From Eggerthella timonensis (GTDB lineage Bacteria > Actinomycetota > Coriobacteriia > Coriobacteriales > Eggerthellaceae), in assembly GCF_900184265.1 (NCBI RefSeq), contig NZ_FXXA01000002.1:1510918-1574917 (forward strand): a stretch of DNA of 64,000 bases, written 5' to 3'. Of the stretch, positions 42,259 through 50,900 are shown piece by piece. Positions within the stretch are counted from its first letter, which is position 1; the number at the start of each line of letters is the position of its first letter. A program made the translations under genes and the position numbers. The notes below the pieces were generated by a model, which was not told where the DNA came from, searched no databases, and was given only the letters and a program-made list of their open reading frames with translations.

Positions 42259-42453
42259 CGAAAACCGACCTGCGAGTCGCAAAAACCGGCGCTGTGAAGC
42301 TCGACGAGAGATCCGCGTACCCTTGGTATTTCGCGATTTGGGAAAACGCGCTCAGGTTTCGGGGCAATGGCGACTGGCGAGCGGTCGTGCACGCTTCGAT
42401 GCCTCGAAGTCGTTTCATCGCGGCGGTTTTTGCGACCGCGAGGAGCGTTTTCG
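42259..42453. repeat. Imperfect 33-bp inverted repeat pair near parS 2
   Basis: Arms 42259-42291 (starting CGAAAACCGACC, ending TCGCAAAAACCGGCG) and 42421-42453 are reverse complements at 25 of 33 positions, separated by about 130 bp. Layout and A-tract content resemble the elements near parS 1 and upstream of EF-G2, but the core is diverged. Confidence 0.6.
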
Positions 42454-42531
42454 GCTTGATGCGATGGGGAAGACGCGGTTTGGGCGGGTTTTGACAAGCT
42501 CCGACGGGTTCTGCGAGTTCGCGTGAAGCGC

Positions 42532-42585
42532 TTGCACCTTTCCGCGAAGATGCTATACTTCCGTATGAAAAACTGACTAGTCAGT
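42532..42585 (+). promoter_or_regulatory. Promoter with TetR-type palindromic operator
   Basis: TTGCAC (42532-42537), 16-bp spacer, TATACT (42554-42559), then the 14-bp perfect palindrome ACTGACTAGTCAGT (42572-42585) just past the expected start site. TetR-family repressors commonly use such TGACTAGTCA-like sites. A TetR gene closes the operon, so autogenous repression is likely. Confidence 0.75.
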
Positions 42586-42621
42586 CAAAAAAGTGGGCTG
42601 ACGCACGACACGAAGGACGTG

Positions 42622-43332
42622 ATGGACATGCAGGATACGCTGGCGCGCCCGGAATCGGGCACGTTCGTGCGCGAGGACGCCGCGTTCGACGGCACGCCGT
42701 ACATCAGCGCGCGCGGGTTGGGGCTCAAGACCTACGCGGGGTTCGCGTACCGCGACGTGGACGTCGATGTGCATCGCGGCGAGCTGGTGGCCGTGCGCGG
42801 GCGCAACGGAAGCGGCAAGACGGCGCTCTTGCTCACGCTGGCGGGGCGCATGAAGCAGACCGAGGGCACGCTGACCGTGGGCGGTTTCGAGCTGCCGCGC
42901 CAGCGCGCGAAAGCGGAACGTCGCGTAGGATTGGGCCTGTTCGGCGGCTTGAACGACCTGCAGGAAAGCCTGACGGCGGCGTATGCGCTCGGCGCCGAGT
43001 TCGAGCTGTACGGCCGCAAGCCGCGCCGCGAGGCGGTGACGGGCTACCTGCAGCAGTGGCAGCTCGCCGACGTGGCGAACGTGCGCGTGAAGGACCTCAC
43101 GTCGCAGAAGCTCACGCAGCTCGGCATCGCGCTCGCGTTCGTGGGCGAGCCCGACGCTGTGGTGGTGGACGACGTGGAGAGCCAGTTGACGATGTCGCAG
43201 TCGGGGGCCCTCGTCGAGCTGCTGCTCGATGCGGCGCGCACGCGCAACGCGGCTATCGTCGTGGGCGTGGTGGAGCGCGACCTGGCCGCCATGGCCGACG
43301 CGACGGTGTACCTTTCGAAGGACGGTGAGTAG
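42622..43332 (+). CDS. ABC transporter ATP-binding protein partnered with YhgE/Pip 3
   Basis: 236 residues. Walker A GRNGSGKTALL (about 60) is intact. The signature position reads VKDLTSQKLTQLG, lacking the canonical LSGGQ, and Walker B reads AVVVDDVESQL without the usual DEP. The ATPase is therefore divergent and may hydrolyse ATP poorly. It is followed 3 bp later by a YhgE/Pip gene, which suggests an ABC-like complex. Start ambiguous: GTG 42619, ATG 42622 or ATG 42628; AAGGA lies just upstream. Confidence 0.8.
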   Translation: MDMQDTLARPESGTFVREDAAFDGTPYISARGLGLKTYAGFAYRDVDVDVHRGELVAVRGRNGSGKTALLLTLAGRMKQTEGTLTVGGFELPRQRAKAERRVGLGLFGGLNDLQESLTAAYALGAEFELYGRKPRREAVTGYLQQWQLADVANVRVKDLTSQKLTQLGIALAFVGEPDAVVVDDVESQLTMSQSGALVELLLDAARTRNAAIVVGVVERDLAAMADATVYLSKDGE

Positions 43333-43335
43333 CGT

Positions 43336-45966
43336 ATGAGCTTCAAGGGTTTGCGGTTTGCAGGGCTCGAGTGGAAGAACATCACGGCTTCGAAGGTGAT
43401 GTGGGTGGTCATCGCTGCCATCGCCATCATGCCGCTCTTGTACGGCGCGCTGTATCTGGCGGCGTTCCAAGACCCGTACGCACGCCTGAACACGGTGCCC
43501 GTCGCCGTGGTGAACGAGGATGAGGGCGCGATCATCTCCGCCGAGCAGCGCAACCTCGGCGACGACGTGGTGCAGGAGCTCAAGGACACCGACGACGGCC
43601 TGCAATGGCATTTCGTGTCGGCCGACGAGGCGCAGAAGGGACTCGAAGACGGCACGTACTTCATGACGTGCACGATCCCCTCCGACTTCTCGGCGAGCGT
43701 GGCGTCGGTCGATGGCGACAGCCCGGAGAAGGCGCAGCTGAAGATCGACTACAACCAGAGCGAGAACATGCTGGCGTCCCAGATCGGCGAGACCGTGTGG
43801 AAAGAGGTGCGCACGCGCGTGAGCGACACGGTGGCCACCGAGTACTGGACGACGGTTCTCGGTCGCGTGGCCGACTCGGGCAAGGACATCCAGAAGGCGG
43901 CCGACGGCGCGGGCGATTTGGAAGACGGCCTCGTGACGGCGAAGGACGGAAGCTCCGCCATCACATCGAACCTCGGCACGCTCAAGGACGGTGCGCTGAC
44001 GCTCGACACCGGCCTGGGCAGCCTCGTCGGCGGCGCGTCGTCCCTCGACGCCGGCTTGGGCACGCTGAGCAGCGGCGCATCCGTGCTGAAAGACGGCACG
44101 CAGTCGTTGGTGGCGGGCGCGAACCAGCTGCATGACGGCGCGAGCCAGGTTGCCGAAGGCGCCGACGGCGTGTCGAGCGGCGCGTCGAAGCTGCAATCCG
44201 ACGGCACCAGCAAGGTGGCCGCAGGCGCCAGCGAGCTGGCGGAAGCAACGAGCGGTCTGCCCGACAGCGCTCACGAGCTGGCAAGCGGATCGCGGCAGAT
44301 CACCGAAGGGCTTGCGACAGCGGTGTCGAGCATCGGCTCGACCGAGGAGCCCGGCCAGACGCTTGCATACACGTCCGGCACCGTCACGAACGGGCTTGCG
44401 ACGCTTGCATCGGGGTTGGAAAACGGCAAAAGCGGCGCCGATCGGGTTAACGGCGGTCTCGTGCAGCTGCAATCGGGATTATCCACCGCGCAAGACGGGG
44501 CCCAATCGCTCGAAGGCGCGCTGGTTACGGCCATCACGGCGTTGCAGAACAGCAGCGACCCTTCCTCCCAAGCAGCGGCAGCCCAGCTTGTCAATGCGGG
44601 GGCTTTGGAGCTTGCGCAGGGCAAGGCGGTGTCGGGCGGGCTAGCCGGTGCCGTCGCAACGTTGGGGGACGCTTCGAGCCCTCAGACCCTGATCGGCGGA
44701 ACGGCAGCGGTATCGAGCGGCTTGTCCGAAGCAGTCGCGAGCATCGGCGACGCCTCGACTCCTGGCAACACGCTGGCATACGGCTCCTCCTCGGTCACGA
44801 GCGGACTCGGCACGCTGGGGTCGGGTTTGGCCGCAGCGCAAGCCGGTTCCCAGCGCATCAGCGACGGTGCCGCCGAGCTCGCGGGCGCAGCTCCCGCGCT
44901 GGTAGCTTCCGTCGAACGACTCAGTTCCGGCGCCAGCGAGGTGAACGACAACATGTCCGAGCTCGTGTCCGGCTCCTCGCGGGTGGCCTCCGGCGCCTCC
45001 CAGGTGAACGACGGCGCGGCTTCGGCGGTGTCGGGGGCGGGCCAGCTCGATGCCGGCGCTTCCCAGCTCGCCGACGGCGCGCAGTCGGCCAAGAGCGGCG
45101 CGGGCCAGTTGGCCGCAGGCGCGCAGAGCGCCAAGGACGGCTCCGCGCAGATCGCCGACGGCGCCACGCAGCTTGAGGAAGGCAGCGGCACGCTCACCAC
45201 GGGCCTCGCCGATGCGGTGGACGGCTCAGGCGAGCTGGCCGGCGCGCTTGCCGACGGCGCGAAGACGGCAGCCGATCAGACCTCGAACATCGACGGCAAG
45301 TCCGAGGTGATGAGCGACCCGATCGAGCTCGTGAACGAGTACTACACCACGGTGAAGAACTACGGCACCGGCTTCGCCCCGTACTTCATGGCGCTGGGCC
45401 TGTGGGTGGGCGGCCTCGTGGCGGGCTTCGTGTTCAAGCCGCTCAACAGCCGCCTCATCATGTCGGGCGCGAACCCCGTGACGGTGGCGTTCGCGAACTA
45501 CCTGCCGGTGGCGTTCTTCTCGCTCATCCAGGCGACGTTGCTCATGGTGGTGCTCCAGTTCGGCTTGCAGCTGCAAATCGACAACGTGCCCGCGTTCTAC
45601 GCGATGGGCTACCTCACGGCGCTCGTGTTCGCGGCCATCATGCAGGTGCTCATGGCGGCGTTCGGGTTCCCCGGCAAGTTCGTGGCCATCATCCTGCTCA
45701 TGTTGCAGCTGACGGCCTGCGCCGGCACGTTCCCCATCCAGACGACGCCGGACTTCTTCCAGGCCATCAACCCGTACATGCCCATGACGTACGTGGTGCA
45801 GGGCATGCGCCAGATCATGACGGGCCTGGATTACGGCATCGTGGGCTTCGACTGCCTCGTGCTGTTCGCCATAGGCGCGGTGTGCTTCGCGCTCACGTGC
45901 CTCGTGGCGTACCGCAAGCGCACGGTGCGCATGGAGGACTTGCACCCGGTGCTGCAGCTGGGATAG
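43336..45966 (+). CDS. YhgE/Pip family membrane protein 3 with Gly/Ala/Ser repeats
   Basis: 876 residues. An N-terminal helix (about 20-42) and YhgE/Pip domain (VPVAVVNEDEGAI) are followed by a very long extracytoplasmic repeat region (about 190-650). It is built from units like SGASQLxDGAxxL, LGTLSSGASVLKDG and ASQLADGAQSAKSG, which are heptad-like and probably form a rod. Six helices then form the C-terminal block (about 680-865; ACAGTFPIQTTPDFFQAINPYMP). Such stalks are known from mycobacterial and firmicute Pip proteins. Operon with the divergent ATPase upstream and TetR downstream. Confidence 0.88.
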   Translation: MSFKGLRFAGLEWKNITASKVMWVVIAAIAIMPLLYGALYLAAFQDPYARLNTVPVAVVNEDEGAIISAEQRNLGDDVVQELKDTDDGLQWHFVSADEAQKGLEDGTYFMTCTIPSDFSASVASVDGDSPEKAQLKIDYNQSENMLASQIGETVWKEVRTRVSDTVATEYWTTVLGRVADSGKDIQKAADGAGDLEDGLVTAKDGSSAITSNLGTLKDGALTLDTGLGSLVGGASSLDAGLGTLSSGASVLKDGTQSLVAGANQLHDGASQVAEGADGVSSGASKLQSDGTSKVAAGASELAEATSGLPDSAHELASGSRQITEGLATAVSSIGSTEEPGQTLAYTSGTVTNGLATLASGLENGKSGADRVNGGLVQLQSGLSTAQDGAQSLEGALVTAITALQNSSDPSSQAAAAQLVNAGALELAQGKAVSGGLAGAVATLGDASSPQTLIGGTAAVSSGLSEAVASIGDASTPGNTLAYGSSSVTSGLGTLGSGLAAAQAGSQRISDGAAELAGAAPALVASVERLSSGASEVNDNMSELVSGSSRVASGASQVNDGAASAVSGAGQLDAGASQLADGAQSAKSGAGQLAAGAQSAKDGSAQIADGATQLEEGSGTLTTGLADAVDGSGELAGALADGAKTAADQTSNIDGKSEVMSDPIELVNEYYTTVKNYGTGFAPYFMALGLWVGGLVAGFVFKPLNSRLIMSGANPVTVAFANYLPVAFFSLIQATLLMVVLQFGLQLQIDNVPAFYAMGYLTALVFAAIMQVLMAAFGFPGKFVAIILLMLQLTACAGTFPIQTTPDFFQAINPYMPMTYVVQGMRQIMTGLDYGIVGFDCLVLFAIGAVCFALTCLVAYRKRTVRMEDLHPVLQLG

Positions 45967-46001
45967 CCTTCGAACTGGTACACTGAGGAATAACAGACGA
46001 A

Positions 46002-46026
46002 CGGCCCGGCGTGTCACGCCGGGCCG
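46002..46026 (+). terminator. Hairpin between yhgE-like gene 3 and tetR
   Basis: CGGCCCGGCGTG (46002-46013) and CACGCCGGGCCG (46015-46026) form a 12-bp stem without a T-run. A TACACT box at 45979-45984 suggests tetR also has its own promoter. The hairpin could attenuate readthrough. Confidence 0.5.
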
Positions 46027-46039
46027 CGGGGGTGATGCA

Positions 46040-46699
46040 ATGGCGGGAACGAAGCGCACCGAGAAAGCGTGCGCGACGCGCAAGCAGCTGCTGGACGCGG
46101 CGCTGGCGGTGATCGGCGAGAAGGGGTACTCGGCGGCCACGGTCGACGAGATCGTCGAGGCGGCCGGCGTGTCGAAGGGCGTGGCGTACTATCACTTCAA
46201 AAGCAAGGCCGCCATGGCCGAGAGCATCTTGGAGGAGGGCATCGGCGACCTCATCGAAGGCTTCGAGCGCATCGCCGCGGAAGCCCCCAGCGCGCCCGTG
46301 GCGCTCACCGGCATGGTGGAGCTGTTCGCCACGCGCATTTTCGAGAACAAAGCGTTCGGACGCTTTTTCGTGTCCGAGCTGTGGCGCGAGGGGCGCGTGT
46401 GGTCGGAATCCATGCGCAGCTACGAAGGCCGTCTCCTCGACGTGCTGGAGAGCCAGCTGGCGCGCGGCCAGCAAGAGGGCATCATCCGGCCCGAGATCGA
46501 CCCCGCGTTTGAGGCCGTGGCCCTCATCGGCATGGTGCTGACCACCACGCTGTACTACATCGGCGACGAAGGTTTGCTGACGAGCGCGCCGTCGCGTCAG
46601 CGAGCAGGGGCGCAGGCGATCGGCGGCAAAGAGGGCTTCATCGAGCGCATCGCCGATTTCGTCCGTCACGCCAACGCCCGTCCGGGGATTCTCGACTAG
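46040..46699 (+). CDS. TetR/AcrR family repressor
   Basis: 219 residues. The N-terminal HTH (about 12-58; TRKQLLDAALAVIGEKGYSAATVDEIVEAAGVSKGVAYYHFKSK, shortened here to its ends) is canonical. The C-terminal ligand domain is helical and contains a membrane-protein-like loop ALIGMVLTTTLYYIG. It probably represses the ABC/YhgE operon from the palindrome at 42572-42585. The ATG at 46040 follows GGGGGTG. Confidence 0.9.
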   Translation: MAGTKRTEKACATRKQLLDAALAVIGEKGYSAATVDEIVEAAGVSKGVAYYHFKSKAAMAESILEEGIGDLIEGFERIAAEAPSAPVALTGMVELFATRIFENKAFGRFFVSELWREGRVWSESMRSYEGRLLDVLESQLARGQQEGIIRPEIDPAFEAVALIGMVLTTTLYYIGDEGLLTSAPSRQRAGAQAIGGKEGFIERIADFVRHANARPGILD

Positions 46700-46729
46700 A
46701 AGCAGGGCGTGGGACTCGGGGCGCGGCCG

Positions 46730-48160
46730 TCAGGCGCGCTCGGGGCGCTCCCTGTCGTCCACGCCAATGATGTCGCGCAACTGCTTGCGGCTGTTGATGC
46801 CCATCTTTTCGTAGATGTGCCGCGTGTGGGCCTTGAACGTCCCCTCGGCGATGAACAGTTCGCGTTCGATGGCGGGTCCGGTCTTGCCACGGGCGATGAG
46901 CCGCAGGATCTCGTCCTCGCGCGGGCTGAGCCGATAGCGCTTCACGATCTCGTCGCAGCGCGCTTCCAGTCGTTCCTCCTCGGCGCTGCGCTCGATGAGG
47001 CCGCCCGATTCCAGCAGTGACACGCCCCATTTCGAGGTGAGCTCGCGCTCCGAGTACAGGATGAAGGTGGCAACCAGCACAAGCGCCGCCACGAGGCCGG
47101 TGACGGCGGTTTCGTGGACGCCGTTCGGAAGCAGCTGCGCAAGCGCGTTCGCCGCATCGTTTCCCCAGATGATGAACACCTGCTCGACGCTCTTGACGCT
47201 GGCGAGCGCGACGACGGCGATGCCGAGCCGTTTCGAGATGTCGTACAGCAGAAGCGACACGAGCACGGTCATCAGCGAGTAGCTCATGGAGATGAAGTAG
47301 CTGGACACGCTCGCGCCGAACAGCGATTCGGCGGGGATCAACAGGAATCCGCACACCATGAGCAGCAACGGCGAGCGGTACAACACGCCGATGCCCACGC
47401 GTTGGGACAGCAGCAGCACGAACGCGAACAGGGCCGCCATGGTGAGGGCGGTGGACAGCGACGAGTGCATGCCTGCGCCCGCGGCCAGCTGCTGCTGTCG
47501 CAGGCCGTACGCGAACGAGTAGACCGCGAACAGGGCGAACAGCTTCCACGGATACGAAAAGCGTGGGTACGTGGATTTCTGCCGCTCGGAAGCGGGCAGT
47601 GCGCGGTTCGCGTACGCCACGCTGGCGACGGCCGCGACGGGCAGCGCGACCAGCGCGATGCTGCTGCGCAGCTCGTCGAACCCCTCGCAGAAGAACACGA
47701 TGACCACGGCCGTGAACGTGGATGCCGCGGTGTACAGCACGATGCGGATAAGGCTGAGCGCGCCGATGGTCTCGGCCCAAAGGAGCAGGAACACGCTGAA
47801 CCCGATGCCGCCGGCCACGCCGCCCGCGACCAGCAGCCCGGTCGCGTCGAAGGGAGCGCCCTGCGCGAGCACGAGGCAGATCGATGCGCCCAGCATGCCC
47901 AGCAGCGCTGCGGGCTTCGTCCATCTTCGGCTGCAGAACGGCACCACGCGGCGGGCCGTGAGCGCGATGGCGAGCGCGAGCAGGCAGTACGCATAGTCGA
48001 ACACCACATGCGGGTCGAAGGGCGCCGCGACGGCCTGGATGGGCGCGGCGAACGTCAGCGTCATCCATGCTCGCGCGCATCCGAGCGCGAAGAGGTAGGG
48101 GACGATGGTGTCGAGGTAGGCCAGCTTCGAAGGCCCGTCGGATCGCTTGAGGGTTTCCAT
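46730..48160 (-). CDS. LuxR-type regulator with multi-spanning membrane N-terminus, second copy
   Basis: 476 residues: about ten to twelve hydrophobic segments (about 15-400) and a C-terminal LuxR HTH (about 415-470; YRLSPREDEILRLIARGKTG, FIAEGTFKAHTRHIYEKMG). Same architecture as the regulator at 20261-21715. It is encoded downstream of a Tat flavoprotein gene on the same strand and probably controls it. Its ATG lies 6 nt after a perfect TATAAT, implying a separate, leaderless transcript. Confidence 0.85.
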   Translation of the reverse strand: METLKRSDGPSKLAYLDTIVPYLFALGCARAWMTLTFAAPIQAVAAPFDPHVVFDYAYCLLALAIALTARRVVPFCSRRWTKPAALLGMLGASICLVLAQGAPFDATGLLVAGGVAGGIGFSVFLLLWAETIGALSLIRIVLYTAASTFTAVVIVFFCEGFDELRSSIALVALPVAAVASVAYANRALPASERQKSTYPRFSYPWKLFALFAVYSFAYGLRQQQLAAGAGMHSSLSTALTMAALFAFVLLLSQRVGIGVLYRSPLLLMVCGFLLIPAESLFGASVSSYFISMSYSLMTVLVSLLLYDISKRLGIAVVALASVKSVEQVFIIWGNDAANALAQLLPNGVHETAVTGLVAALVLVATFILYSERELTSKWGVSLLESGGLIERSAEEERLEARCDEIVKRYRLSPREDEILRLIARGKTGPAIERELFIAEGTFKAHTRHIYEKMGINSRKQLRDIIGVDDRERPERA

Positions 48161-48166
48161 GCCGCC

Positions 48167-48172
48167 ATTATA
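48167..48172 (-). promoter_or_regulatory. -10 box TATAAT, 6 nt before the LuxR ATG
   Basis: On the minus strand TTGCTATAAT is followed by GGCGGC and the ATG at 48160. Extended -10 with leaderless spacing. Confidence 0.7.
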
Positions 48173-48248
48173 GCAAGCGGATCCTCCGAGCACGAGCGCG
48201 GTTGCGTCTCCTCGGGGCCTCCTATCTTCGGGAAGCTCGACTGCTATG

Positions 48249-48310
48249 CGCGCATTCGCCCGAAACACACGCATCAGCTCCCTGGAGCGTGTGTTTCGGG
48301 CGAATGCGCG
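48249..48310. repeat. 24-bp perfect inverted repeat hairpin
   Basis: Arms 48249-48272 and 48287-48310 are perfectly complementary with a 14-nt loop. The arm includes TTCGCCCGAAACACACGC, related to the hairpin at 22336-22394. It lies between the flavoprotein terminator and the LuxR promoter. Confidence 0.85.
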
Positions 48311-48337
48311 TGCGGGATGCCGGCAGAGAGACGGGGG

Positions 48338-48372
48338 GCCGCCGCCTTGGGGGGAGGGGTCAAGGCGGCGGC
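48338..48372 (-). terminator. Terminator of the second Tat flavoprotein gene
   Basis: GCCGCCGCCTTG (48338-48349) and CAAGGCGGCGGC (48361-48372) form a 12-bp stem 21 bp after the minus-strand stop. No T-run, so efficiency is uncertain. Confidence 0.55.
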
Positions 48373-48393
48373 ACGAGTGGGCTGGGTTTCGAC

Positions 48394-50022
48394 TTACCGC
48401 TGGGCGACGTGCGCGCCTGCGACGTAGCCCGACGTGATGGCGCGCCCGATGGAGAGGCCCTCGATGTCCATGGGGTAGTCGACGCCGCCGAAGAACTGGC
48501 CGGACGCGTTGCCTACGGCGAACAGGCCGTCGATGGGCTGGAACTGCTCGTTCAGGCACTGGTGGTCGGCGTTCACCACGAGGCCGCCCAGGATGGCAGG
48601 CAGCTTGTTGGAGCCGCGGGGGACGGCGTAGTAGGGGCCGCCCTCGATGGGGACGAGATACTTCGCCGCCTTGCCGAAGTCCTCGTCGCGTCCGGCGGCG
48701 CACAGCTCGTTGTACCGGGAGATGGATTCCACGATGCGCTGTTTGTCCAGCTGCATCGCGGTCCAGTCGTTCTCCTGTGCGTAGGCGATCATGGCGTCGG
48801 CCAGCTCTTCTACCGTGTCGGCCTTGATCCACTTTTCGGGATTCACCTTGTTGTCGCCGTTGTACTGCGAGATGTCGAAGGGCGCCTCCGCCTTCCACTC
48901 CTCGAAGTAGTCCTCCCACGTGCTGGGCACGATGCTGAAGAACTTGGCGGCGGTGGAATCCTGGAACCCGGCCTCGGCCAAGTAGGGCCGCGCGAAGTTG
49001 TTCATGTAGCCCATGCGGCAGCAGCTTTCGTCCATGAAGCGGTCGCCGTGGACGTCGAGGAACAGAAACGGCATCTCGAGGCGAACGGCGGCGGGTTCGC
49101 CGTGGATCATCTTCGTGTGCGTCGTCGGCGTCATGAGCGCGCCTGCCCACATGCCGGCGCACAGCGCGCTGCCGTCGCGGAACGTGGTGAACAGCGAGAA
49201 GCCCTTCGTGTCCGGTGCGTAGTAATCGAGCATGTCCTGGTTGCTGGAGTAGTCGCCGCAGGCGAGGATGACGCCCTTGCCTGCCTTGAACAGAAGGTGC
49301 TCGTCCTTATCGTTTTTGCAGATGACGCCCGTGACGCGGCCGTTTTCCTGCTGCAGCTGCACGCAGGGCGTGTTGTAGAAGAACTCGGCGCCGGCCGCGG
49401 CGAGGCGCTCGGCAATGACGAGTGCGGCTGCGTTGTGGTTGCCTTCCACGTGGAAGTACGTGTTCGCGTGGAGGTGGATGTCGTAGCCGTTGTACGACAG
49501 TGTCGCCTCGTGCGGTTTCGACTCCACGCCGCCCTGGGCAGCCTCGTCGGCCCACCACGCGAGGGCTTCCTGAGAATTGTGCGCCCACACGTTCACGAGG
49601 TCGCGGTTCGAGCGGTAGTCGCTCTTCCAGTTGATGAAGCTCACGCAGGCCTGCACGGCGGCTTCGTCGGTTTGTGTGAGATCGATAGATGCCGCCATGT
49701 TGCCGGTCGTCTGAGCCGTGCCGATGTTCTGCACACACGCGACGCTCGCGCCGGCCTCGAGTGCGGAGTGCACGGCTGACAGCCCGGATTCGCCTGCGCC
49801 AACCACGACGACATCGTACTCGTAGGTGGCGGCGAAGTCGGTGATGGGCTCTGGCGCTTGCAGGAAGCTCGGGCCTGCTTGCGTCTGAGCGGCGGTGGCA
49901 TGTGCGGAGGATGCGTGCTGCGGCGTGCATCCGGCCAGCGCGTTCGCGCCGAGCGCGCCTAACGCGGCGACGCCGCCGAGCCTGAGCGCATCGCGGCGCG
50001 TGACGTTCAAGAAATCTTTCAT
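48394..50022 (-). CDS. Tat-exported FAD-dependent reductase, second copy
   Basis: 542 residues. N-terminal twin-arginine signal (VTRRDALRLGG) and lipobox-like LAGC, then the FAD Rossmann start DVVVVGAGESGLSAVHSA near residue 80 and the fumarate-reductase-type flavoprotein domain (MGYMNNFARPYL, VVNADHQCLNEQ toward the C-terminus). Substrate unknown; the conserved catalytic segment differs from that of the first copy, so specificity probably differs too. The ATG at 50022 is preceded by GGAAGGGG; the frame extends further but without a signal. The partner regulator lies downstream. Confidence 0.85.
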   Translation of the reverse strand: MKDFLNVTRRDALRLGGVAALGALGANALAGCTPQHASSAHATAAQTQAGPSFLQAPEPITDFAATYEYDVVVVGAGESGLSAVHSALEAGASVACVQNIGTAQTTGNMAASIDLTQTDEAAVQACVSFINWKSDYRSNRDLVNVWAHNSQEALAWWADEAAQGGVESKPHEATLSYNGYDIHLHANTYFHVEGNHNAAALVIAERLAAAGAEFFYNTPCVQLQQENGRVTGVICKNDKDEHLLFKAGKGVILACGDYSSNQDMLDYYAPDTKGFSLFTTFRDGSALCAGMWAGALMTPTTHTKMIHGEPAAVRLEMPFLFLDVHGDRFMDESCCRMGYMNNFARPYLAEAGFQDSTAAKFFSIVPSTWEDYFEEWKAEAPFDISQYNGDNKVNPEKWIKADTVEELADAMIAYAQENDWTAMQLDKQRIVESISRYNELCAAGRDEDFGKAAKYLVPIEGGPYYAVPRGSNKLPAILGGLVVNADHQCLNEQFQPIDGLFAVGNASGQFFGGVDYPMDIEGLSIGRAITSGYVAGAHVAQR

Positions 50023-50220
50023 GGTTTCCCCTTCCGGTTGGACAGCGCCTGTCTCGGCGCCTCTTTCGACGCCCCGCACTATGGCCCGTCTGCGCGGTTG
50101 GCCGCATCGACCGATGGGGAAGAAGAGGTTTAAAGCTATAAACCTCACCATAAACCTCGACTATTTATGATAGAAATTGTAATAGTATAGATACGGTCAA
50201 CATTAAGAAAGGAGATAGAT

Positions 50221-50334
50221 ATGCTGTTCTACAGTGAAGGTGCGACGTATGGTGTTTGTCCGAGCATAGGCCTCGGTTTTATCTGCTTCGACCTCGGGAT
50301 GCATTCGCTGCCTCTGAAGAAACCTTCAATATAG
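50221..50334 (+). CDS. Putative 37-residue peptide
   Basis: Very strong Shine-Dalgarno (AAAGGAG, 7 nt before ATG) and an open frame of 37 codons to TAG. The peptide starts MLFYSEGATYGVCPSIG, has a hydrophobic middle with two Cys, and ends with Lys/Pro residues. It lies 16 bp before the DUF2975 gene in an AT-rich island. No family is recognised. The strength of the binding site is the main argument for translation; it could be a leader peptide or a signal for the membrane protein downstream. Confidence 0.5.
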   Translation: MLFYSEGATYGVCPSIGLGFICFDLGMHSLPLKKPSI

Positions 50335-50350
50335 GAAGCCTGTGCTGACG

Positions 50351-50890
50351 ATGTCAGTGCGAAGAATTGAAGAGTCGCTTGCGAAGATACAGACGCTCGG
50401 TTCGAAGTTGGGCGTATTGTTCTTGGTGCTTTTCGTCGCGTTATGCGTTTACTTGGTCGCGCTCGTTGCTCTAGAGATTTTCAGCTATGCTTCTTCGTCG
50501 ATTACGCCCGATCCGTATGTGGTATTCCAGTTTGTGTCGTCCGTCCTCATAAATGTTACGTACGCCGCGATGCTCTTGGTCATGAGAAGCGTTGCCCAAG
50601 ACGTGGCTCAAGGTCGCTCTCCTTTTACTTTCGCGCATGCCAAGCAGATCAAGATCATCGCTTGGATGTTCGTCGTTGGGGTTGTTCTCAACCTCTTCAT
50701 TTCACCAGACTTCATCGAGATGATACACATTGGAGATGTTGATCTAGGCGTCGTTTCCGATCAGTCAAGAAGGTATCCAACCATGCGCATCGACGTCAAA
50801 TCCCTCGTCGGGGCAATCGTTTGTTTCTCGCTTTCTTCTGTTTGGAAGTACGGGGCGCTGTTGCAAGCCGATTCGGACGATTACCTTTAG
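50351..50890 (+). CDS. DUF2975-like membrane protein, module 1
   Basis: 179 residues with four membrane helices (about 22-45, 65-85, 103-122, 150-168). It has the SPFTFAHAKQIKIIAW stretch between helices 2 and 3 and a C-terminal KYGALLQADSDD. It is paralogous to the protein at 54967-55524. DUF2975 proteins usually sit beside a small XRE regulator, as here (10 bp downstream). Base composition is clearly lower in GC than the surroundings. Function is unknown. ATG at 50351; a GTG at 50342 is possible. Confidence 0.8.
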   Translation: MSVRRIEESLAKIQTLGSKLGVLFLVLFVALCVYLVALVALEIFSYASSSITPDPYVVFQFVSSVLINVTYAAMLLVMRSVAQDVAQGRSPFTFAHAKQIKIIAWMFVVGVVLNLFISPDFIEMIHIGDVDLGVVSDQSRRYPTMRIDVKSLVGAIVCFSLSSVWKYGALLQADSDDYL

Positions 50891-50900
50891 GGGCTTGAAT

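Larger units (their letters stand above)
42042..42531. other. Gene-free region with parS and an inverted repeat
   Basis: No coding region is supported; the frames present lack binding sites and run through the repeats. It contains parS site 2 and the imperfect 33-bp inverted repeat listed separately. Confidence 0.6.

Noticed and set aside
48202-49779. 525-codon frame antisense to the second Tat flavoprotein
   Set aside because: Shadow of a gene with clear FAD and Tat motifs.
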